Shown one piece after another: positions 36,706 through 42,357 of a DNA stretch of 42,357 nt. The notes below the pieces were generated by a model, which ran no database searches, had not been told where the DNA came from, and was given only the letters and a program-made list of their open reading frames with translations. Position numbers and translations under genes: made by a program. How positions within the stretch are numbered: position 1 is the stretch's first letter; each line of letters begins with the position of its first letter. Source of the stretch: Candidatus Nealsoniibacteriota bacterium (GTDB lineage: Bacteria > Patescibacteriota > Minisyncoccia > Minisyncoccales > PWPS01). The stretch covers positions 1 to 42,357 of the forward strand of contig PWEN01000041.1 of the NCBI GenBank assembly GCA_003553505.1, written 5' to 3'.

Positions 36706-36867
36706 TTTTCCTCTTTTGCGGATCACGCTTTAAACGCGATCTGCGGTTAATTTTAACGACATTTTATACTCTGTCGTTGTCGACCATCCCCGTGACGTAA
36801 CTTGCACGTAGGATAACGACTCGCTTCTTTTAATTTCCGTATTTGAAAAAAATTTGGACATTCAATC

Positions 36868-36896
36868 AATCTACTCTATAGATATAACTGTGTCAA
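36868..36896 (-). promoter_or_regulatory. Candidate sigma-70-type promoter for the S-layer-like gene
   Basis: Minus strand TTGACA (36896-36891), 17-nt spacer, TAGATT (36873-36868); about 155 nt upstream of the start codon. Confidence 0.55.
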
Positions 36897-36899
36897 GTC

Positions 36900-37547
36900 T
36901 TAATTCCTTGCTATCAGCGTATAAAGATAAAAGACTCTTTCATAATCACCTTCATCAAACCTTTCACGTGCTTCCTCTACTCTTTCCTTGTCTTCTTCTT
37001 TCTCTGTGTACTTTCTTTCTAGCTCGAACAAAAGCTCTTCCGCTATTCTCTTATCATCGATATCATCTAACTCTTCATCTGTTATAAGGTTTGTCAAAAC
37101 ATACGTTTCAAGAGTTTGCTTGTTAAGCTCTCCCAAAGTAGAGGACAACTCATTCAAGTCACGAGAAATCTCGTCTATTTCTGATATAAGATCTTCATTG
37201 TCTTCTTGCATGGCGATCATCGCCTCCTCCTCTTGCACCTCTTCTTCCTCCTTCTCCTCTTCCTCCTGTGCTTCCGCTAATCTTCTCTCATTGTTCTCTT
37301 CAATTGTCATCCTTGCCGTATCTATATCAGGAATAGGATAATCAATGTGGCGATCATCTCCAAAATGTATAACACCCACTAAAAGAACAACAGCAAGTCC
37401 TCCGCAGAACGCCATCCCGGGGCGAACAAGAAGATCGGCAAAAGAGATATCTTCGCCAACAATATCTTTCCTCGTCGAAGCAACCCAGCTTTTATCCGGT
37501 CTTACTTGCTTTAGTTTATATACTTTTTGGAGCGTTTCTTTTTCCAT
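36900..37547 (-). CDS. Putative anti-sigma factor (single TM, DUF5667-like)
   Basis: 215 aa; 'LYKLKQVRPDKSWVASTRKDIVG'-type N-terminus (here VYKLKQVRPDKSWVASTRKDIVG), one TM, coiled C-terminus; directly downstream of an ECF sigma gene. Confidence 0.6.
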   Translation of the reverse strand: MEKETLQKVYKLKQVRPDKSWVASTRKDIVGEDISFADLLVRPGMAFCGGLAVVLLVGVIHFGDDRHIDYPIPDIDTARMTIEENNERRLAEAQEEEEKEEEEVQEEEAMIAMQEDNEDLISEIDEISRDLNELSSTLGELNKQTLETYVLTNLITDEELDDIDDKRIAEELLFELERKYTEKEEDKERVEEARERFDEGDYERVFYLYTLIARN

Positions 37548-37594
37548 ATAATTTAATCGCCCTTTTTTACGAAGACGTAAGAGAAGCGTTTTTG

Positions 37595-38113
37595 TTACAC
37601 CCCCATCTCCTTTTTTAGTGCAGAGATAGCACGATGCGCGGTTACACGCACATTGGTTTCCGACTTTCCGGTGATGTCTGCTATCTCCTGAATAGATAAC
37701 TCGTTTAGATAGTACCAGATTATAATATCCTGATAGTCCTCGTTAAGATTACTCAAAGCATTCCTTACCTGCTCCATTTCAGAGTTGAGCTCCGCCCTTT
37801 CGTCTGCACGCATGCTCTCATCTTTTATAACAACATCATCAGTAGAAACATTCCCCTCTCTCTTGGATCGATAGTAATCAACAAGAAGATTGCGAGCTAT
37901 TCGGTATGTGTATGCTCGCGGATTCCTCATGCCTGTTTCCGGATTCTCTCTTTTTACTGTTTCCCATACTCGCATGAAAGTCTTTGAAGTAATATCTTCC
38001 GCTTCGTCTTTTGATCCTGTCTTTAAAAAGATAAAACGATAAACCTGTTCCACGTAAGAGTCGTATATCTCTTCAAATCTTTTCTTTTTCTTTTGTTCTT
38101 TCCTAAAAAACAT
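37595..38113 (-). CDS. RNA polymerase sigma factor, sigma-70 family (ECF)
   Basis: 172 aa; 'FEEIYDSYVEQVYRFIFLKTGSKDEAEDITSKTFMRVWE', 'NPRAYTYRIARNLLVDYYR', 'ELSIQEIADITGKSETNVRVTAHRAISALKKEM'. Confidence 0.92.
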   Translation of the reverse strand: MFFRKEQKKKKRFEEIYDSYVEQVYRFIFLKTGSKDEAEDITSKTFMRVWETVKRENPETGMRNPRAYTYRIARNLLVDYYRSKREGNVSTDDVVIKDESMRADERAELNSEMEQVRNALSNLNEDYQDIIIWYYLNELSIQEIADITGKSETNVRVTAHRAISALKKEMGV

Positions 38114-38128
38114 AAATGGGTTAATTTC

Positions 38129-38236
38129 TTATGTCCCACCCCTTTATTTGGGTTAAATTGCCCTAATTTTAATGGGACATAATAGGACAAAACAGGGTTT
38201 CTATTTTTGTCCTATCTATGTCACTACTATGTCCTA
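38129..38236. promoter_or_regulatory. Cluster of TGTCCYA/TRGGACA elements with two perfect inverted repeats
   Basis: TTATGTCCCA (38129-38138)/TGGGACATAA (38173-38182); ATAGGACAAAA (38182-38192)/TTTTGTCCTAT (38205-38215); further TATGTCCTA near 38228. Confidence 0.6.
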
Positions 38237-38850
38237 ACACTGTCACTGATAGAATAGTATGTGCTATTCGCTTTCCCGGCTCTCTTTACAAGACCTTTCT
38301 CAAGAAGCAAGCTAACATCTCTTCGCAACGTTCTCTTGGTAACTTTTGGAAACAAGTTCTGTATATCTTTTATCTGCACCTGATCATTCTCTTTCATAAA
38401 GCTCATTATCTCTTCTTGTCTCTTATTAAGACTTTCTTTCTCAACAGATTCCTTTTTCTCTTTAGGAAGCTCTTGAGAAAGAACTCTTTCCTTAGGAGGG
38501 ACGACCTCTTCACCACTGGCTCTTATCTCACGATGCACAATCTTGTTAAACTCCTCAACCTCCTCTTTTATCTCACGATACTCTTCTTGGATATCCGTTA
38601 TCTCACGACTGAGCACCCATCCTTGTTTTTTAGCAAGCTCAAAAAGAGCGTCCATTATCTCTATGTTTCTTTCCACATTAAGTGCTGCTTCTCTTCTTTC
38701 TTTTGGCTCTCCTTCAAGGATTACTATAAGATCGGCAAGTATCTCGTCGGCAATTCCTCTTATCTTGTAACGCAAAACCTCCCTTTTTGGAAAAAGAAGA
38801 GTAAGACGATAAACCTTATTTGTTAACTCTATAAAATATCTCTTGTCCAT
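38227..38850 (-). CDS. DeoR-like winged-helix regulator with N-terminal helical domain
   Basis: 207 aa; 'RQEEIMSFMKENDQVQIKDIQNLFPKVTKRTLRRDVSLLLEKGLVKRAGKANSTYYSI'. Confidence 0.7.
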   Translation of the reverse strand: MDKRYFIELTNKVYRLTLLFPKREVLRYKIRGIADEILADLIVILEGEPKERREAALNVERNIEIMDALFELAKKQGWVLSREITDIQEEYREIKEEVEEFNKIVHREIRASGEEVVPPKERVLSQELPKEKKESVEKESLNKRQEEIMSFMKENDQVQIKDIQNLFPKVTKRTLRRDVSLLLEKGLVKRAGKANSTYYSISDSVRT

Positions 38851-38900
38851 CTCTTTTCTAACAGCTAAAAAGGGAAGGTCTCTAAAACCTACCCACAGGA

Positions 38901-39455
38901 CTAACTTGGAAACTGGACAAGAAGAGCATAAGAGTGTAGATTCTCCTTCTCTTGGGGAGTAAGATCCGAGGCGCTTTCCAGCGCTTCATCTATAAGGCTC
39001 TCTGACATCTCCACCGTTTCACCTAATTCAAGAAAAGGATCCTCCCTCTCAGAAGACACCTCCTTCTGTACGTAATCCTCCATATAAACTCTCTCCTCTT
39101 TCGAGACGTCCAGTTCATGGCTATCAATATAATCACTTATTGCCCGGCGAGCAGTGTGCGTAAGCCCATCTCCTTCTTTTGCGGTTTCCTTGTAGATATC
39201 TGTCTCATGAGAAACCTTCCTATCTTCCTCTTCTTCTTTGAGAGTATCATCTACAATGCCGTCCTCTTCTGTCTCTTCGTCAACAGCATCTTCTTCTTGT
39301 CTTTCAATGTCGGCAGCTATATCATCTTCAACTTGCTCACGAAAAACAATAAACCCACCAACAACTATAAGTACAGCAACAAGGACAAGTACGGAGATGG
39401 AAAAATCACGCCCCGTACCGGGTTTTTTCTCCAAATTAAGAAAGTCCTCGCTCAT
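38901..39455 (-). CDS. Single-TM acidic protein, unknown
   Basis: 184 aa; 'ISVLVLVAVLIVVGGFIVF' TM followed by an Asp/Glu-rich region. Confidence 0.6.
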   Translation of the reverse strand: MSEDFLNLEKKPGTGRDFSISVLVLVAVLIVVGGFIVFREQVEDDIAADIERQEEDAVDEETEEDGIVDDTLKEEEEDRKVSHETDIYKETAKEGDGLTHTARRAISDYIDSHELDVSKEERVYMEDYVQKEVSSEREDPFLELGETVEMSESLIDEALESASDLTPQEKENLHSYALLVQFPS

Positions 39456-39507
39456 AATTTGACTTTTATATTATATCACGAAGAAACAAAACAGTAAATA
39501 TAAAGTG

Positions 39508-39711
39508 CTAAAGGTCCTCTATCTCTTCTCTCATGCTTTCAAGCTCCGCCTCTATCTCGTCTCCCATCTTCTCTATGTCTTCCTCTATTCTTTGTATCTC
39601 TTCATCTATATCCGCTTCTCTTTCCTGCGGATAACGCAAAAAAGCAAAAACTGCAAGCAGAAAAAGAAGTAAAAACAGTAACGCTACAAACCACCCTTTT
39701 TTATGCATCAT
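39508..39711 (-). CDS. Small TM/coiled-coil protein
   Basis: 67 aa; hydrophobic N-terminus plus 'IDEEIQRIEEDIEKMGDEIEAELESMREEIEDL'. Confidence 0.55.
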   Translation of the reverse strand: MMHKKGWFVALLFLLLFLLAVFAFLRYPQEREADIDEEIQRIEEDIEKMGDEIEAELESMREEIEDL

Positions 39712-39713
39712 AA

Positions 39714-40457
39714 TTAATTAAGCGCACCACTTATAACTGTGTGCGCTTCTTTTATATTATCTTTAATGCTATTAATCGATTCGCTTCTTAGTTTTTGATG
39801 ATCATCTCTTAACTTTTCTATCGCTTCTCTCATTGTTTCGCTTACAACATCTTCAGATTCTATAGTTATCTCATAAAACTTTCCCTTTTGATTCAACGCC
39901 TCACTGCGCGCTATAGATATATCTTCTCTTATCTCAATAATTGTTTCATAAAAAGAAACAAGATCTTCACCTGTCTTTTCCTCGGCAACCTCTCCTTTTT
40001 TTTCAATATTGCTAGCAACATCTTCCATGTCATTTAACACAGACATATATGATCTGGAAAACTCCATATTCATCTCATTTATGCGTTTTCCAATCTCGTT
40101 CACTCTTTCCTTCGCTCTTTCTTCCAATTTCTCGGCAACGCCTTCCGCCATGCCTACCCTATAACCCTCCATTCTTTCCTCTAACTCTTCTCTTGCCTTA
40201 TGCGATCTTTGCATAGCCTCTATTCTGTCAGACGCACTTTCTACGCGCAGCCTTTCCCTTTGCTCTTCAACAACACTCCTCCTGTCAGTGGTGCTCTTCA
40301 ACTCCTCCATGCGTTCCCGCGCCTCCTTTATTCTTTCATCTACCTCCTCATCACTCATCCCAACAGAAGAGTGACAACGAACAGACTCTCCCTCTACAAA
40401 CAAACCCACCGAAAGAAGTGCTGCAAGAGACAAAGAAAATGTTGCTTTTTTATACAT
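39714..40457 (-). CDS. Secreted coiled-coil protein, unknown
   Basis: 247 aa; signal-like N-terminus 'MYKKATFSLSLAALLSVGLFVEG' then a long helical charged region. Confidence 0.6.
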   Translation of the reverse strand: MYKKATFSLSLAALLSVGLFVEGESVRCHSSVGMSDEEVDERIKEARERMEELKSTTDRRSVVEEQRERLRVESASDRIEAMQRSHKAREELEERMEGYRVGMAEGVAEKLEERAKERVNEIGKRINEMNMEFSRSYMSVLNDMEDVASNIEKKGEVAEEKTGEDLVSFYETIIEIREDISIARSEALNQKGKFYEITIESEDVVSETMREAIEKLRDDHQKLRSESINSIKDNIKEAHTVISGALN

Positions 40458-40509
40458 ATTATTTGTTAAAAACTTGAGATTAATAATTAGTTAATTATAC
40501 CATAAAAAT

Positions 40510-41196
40510 TTAATACTTGCCTATAGGTATTATATACAAGGGGTCTTCCGGTGTGTTTAATACCTCTCTTGTCTCCTCGTCATTAAACGCTCCCACAACA
40601 ACCATACCCAGTCCAATACTCTCACACTGCAAATATAGATTCTGTGCGGCATGACCAGCTTCCATATGGACATAACGCTCCGCCCTCTCTCCGTAACGCT
40701 CTGCCGTCCTTTCATAGACAGCAGAAATAACTATGTTCAAGGGAGCATCTCCCACAAAGCCTTGTCCCAAGGCAGCGCTCTCCAAAAGAGAAGAGACATC
40801 GCCTTCCACAATACTAGCAAGCTCATGACTTTCGGGAATGAACTGATATACGCCAGGAGAAAGATCCTCCACGTTTTGTGCAACAACGTAAACCTCCAAA
40901 GGATAAGTTCCTCCCGCAGAAGGAGCGGTTCTCTTAAAAGAGTCCGTCAATCCTTGAGTTGCCCAAAGAAGCTGCGAAACGCTCTGCAAGGAAACACTTT
41001 CTTGGGAAAATTCACGCACACTTCTTCTTTCCGCGAGCGCTTTTTCTACAGAAACACCATTTTCTTTTTGTGGCTCGGGAAGTTTCATATGCACACCTTT
41101 ATTATAAACAATGTCTTCATTTGTAGAAACAATTGCCGCACCGATAAGCAACATTACTACAATGAGAGCAAGAATCAAAACACCTCTAATACTCAT
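40510..41196 (-). CDS. Membrane-anchored SagB/nitroreductase-family oxidoreductase
   Basis: Start MSIRGVLILALIVVMLLIGAAIV; 'ALAERRSVREFSQESVSLQSVSQLLWATQGLT...RTAPSAGGTYPLEVYVV...MEAGHAAQNLYLQCESIGLGMVVVGAFNDEETREVLN'. Confidence 0.85.
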   Translation of the reverse strand: MSIRGVLILALIVVMLLIGAAIVSTNEDIVYNKGVHMKLPEPQKENGVSVEKALAERRSVREFSQESVSLQSVSQLLWATQGLTDSFKRTAPSAGGTYPLEVYVVAQNVEDLSPGVYQFIPESHELASIVEGDVSSLLESAALGQGFVGDAPLNIVISAVYERTAERYGERAERYVHMEAGHAAQNLYLQCESIGLGMVVVGAFNDEETREVLNTPEDPLYIIPIGKY

Positions 41197-41228
41197 TAGT
41201 AACATTATACAATTTATGCCCAAAATAG

Positions 41229-41250
41229 AAAAGCCCCTAAAGGGGCATAA
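41229..41250 (-). terminator. Rho-independent terminator
   Basis: GCCCCTAAAGGGGC flanked by A/T runs, just after the stop of 41257..41778. Confidence 0.75.
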
Positions 41251-41256
41251 AAAGAG

Positions 41257-41778
41257 CTAAGCAACTACTACCGGGACAGTGAATCTACCTGTGTATCTCA
41301 AAAAATCCAGATCAAGAGAGGTAAGATCAACAGATCTCGACACCTCTCCAGAAAAATCAAGGTAGCTTATCACAGGAACCTGCCATCCCCGCTCCAAATC
41401 CTGATAACAAGAGCCGAGGATAACAACGGGGTACTTCTGAAAGACAAGAAATCTTTCCATCGCAAGAGCCTCTTTTACGGTAGCAGGTCTATACCCGGCC
41501 GCCAACAGACGCGTGTATATCCTGTTGGTGGAAACAATCGCTCCCGATATGTCGACAGGCGGAGACAATAAATCCATCTTGATTTCCTTTATGCCTTTTC
41601 CATTAGTGGGAAAATTTTCCTCTGTCAACTGTGAGTCGACAAAGTCATATCCCCTTGCAAGAAACTCGATGGAATCATTGTAGTCAACAATCACAGACAA
41701 GTATCTGCCGACCGGAACTTGGGCAAGATGCTTGCCTGTCGCAATCCTATACTCTTTCATCACTTCTTTGACATTCAT
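41257..41778 (-). CDS. Conserved-looking hypothetical protein
   Basis: 173 aa intact ORF with coding-like composition; no family recognised. Confidence 0.6.
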   Translation of the reverse strand: MNVKEVMKEYRIATGKHLAQVPVGRYLSVIVDYNDSIEFLARGYDFVDSQLTEENFPTNGKGIKEIKMDLLSPPVDISGAIVSTNRIYTRLLAAGYRPATVKEALAMERFLVFQKYPVVILGSCYQDLERGWQVPVISYLDFSGEVSRSVDLTSLDLDFLRYTGRFTVPVVVA

Positions 41779-41898
41779 TTGTCCCTCCTTTTTTTAGGGT
41801 TCACTACTTTTTTGGACTATAACATAATAAAATGTTTTTGTCTATAGATTTGACAAAAAAGCTACACCTTATTTAAAATTTAAAAAACTTCAATACAT

Positions 41899-42357
41899 AT
41901 GAGTAAAACAAAAGCAGCTATACTTTCTATTGTTCTCTTAGGAGCTGCTTTTTTATTTATACTCCCTGCTACAAACGAAGCGCTACCACAAATAACAAAA
42001 GGAACGGCCTCACTTGCATCTAACCTTACACCTTTCGGAGTAACTATAGGAGGAACAGAAAAAGAAGAAGAAACAGTAATTTCATTAAACGAAAAAGAGA
42101 AGCCAACAAAACCCAAAAAGGAAGAAGACGCTTCAGTCACAAAAAAGACAACGGAAAACAAAGAAGAGAGCAAAGAAAAACCCAGCAACAAAAAAGAAGA
42201 ACCAGAACCACAAAAAGTAGACATAAATAGCGCTAGTGAAAAAGATTTAACAATTATTACAGGTATAGGAGAAGCAACCGCAAAGAAGATAATAGATTAC
42301 AGAGAAGAAAGCACATTCTATAAACTAGAGGATCTTGAAAATGTTTCCGGTATTGGA
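41899..42357 (+). CDS. ComEA-like helix-hairpin-helix protein (partial, runs off the right edge)
   Basis: MSKTKAAILSIVLLGAAFLFIL... TM, Lys/Glu linker, then 'VDINSASEKDLTIITGIGEATAKKIIDYREESTFYKLEDLENVSGIG'; open to the end of the window. Confidence 0.85.
   Translation, partial: MSKTKAAILSIVLLGAAFLFILPATNEALPQITKGTASLASNLTPFGVTIGGTEKEEETVISLNEKEKPTKPKKEEDASVTKKTTENKEESKEKPSNKKEEPEPQKVDINSASEKDLTIITGIGEATAKKIIDYREESTFYKLEDLENVSGIG

Noticed and set aside
35830-36733. Plus-strand ORFs of 148 and 158 aa opposite the S-layer-like gene
   Set aside because: Antisense shadow ORFs of a higher-GC gene; low-complexity Ser runs, no domain-like motifs.
41880-42224. Minus-strand ORF of 114 aa at the right end
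   Set aside because: Antisense to a convincing plus-strand ComEA-like HhH protein; Ser/Phe/Val-rich composition is typical of a shadow ORF.
1-42357. tRNA or rRNA genes
   Set aside because: No rRNA-like stretch or convincing tRNA cloverleaf was recognised by eye; a tRNAscan/Infernal run would be needed to exclude them fully.

Overview
AT-rich 42.4 kb bacterial window. The gene content suggests a Patescibacteria/CPR (Parcubacteria-like) genome, but I ran no search, so this is inference. Left to right: (i) a very AT-rich glycan/methyltransferase block on the minus strand (FkbM-type methyltransferases, GT4 glycosyltransferases, a GT-D-like protein), followed by a UDP-sugar dehydrogenase and an epimerase; (ii) a TauE-like exporter, then a large repeat-bearing membrane/coil protein and a PDZ protein; (iii) a MacB/LolD-type ABC pair; (iv) an accessory zone at about 13.6-19 kb with an HTH fragment behind a perfect dyad, an RHH antitoxin with a frameshifted RelE-like toxin, an AbiEi/AbiEii pair flanked by 72-bp direct repeats, and a decayed copy of the paralog family in (vi); (v) an ABC exporter, a PIF1-like helicase and two tandem serpins; (vi) the most unusual feature, a co-directional array of nine about 200-aa paralogs (24.4-31.2 kb, plus the pseudogene at 18.5 kb), tentatively V4R/DUF2378-like, interrupted by a PAP2 gene and a serpin-like N-terminal remnant; (vii) an O-antigen-ligase/TPR protein and a secreted PG-binding/Kazal/thioredoxin-like protein; (viii) an S-layer-like protein with a long structured leader, an ECF sigma/anti-sigma pair with clustered TGTCCYA elements, a wHTH regulator, small envelope/coil proteins, a SagB-like nitroreductase, and a ComEA-like HhH protein running off the right edge. 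Best candidates for an undescribed system: the paralog array with its conserved Cys-Cys-His signature, and the neighbouring concentration of protease-inhibitor genes.
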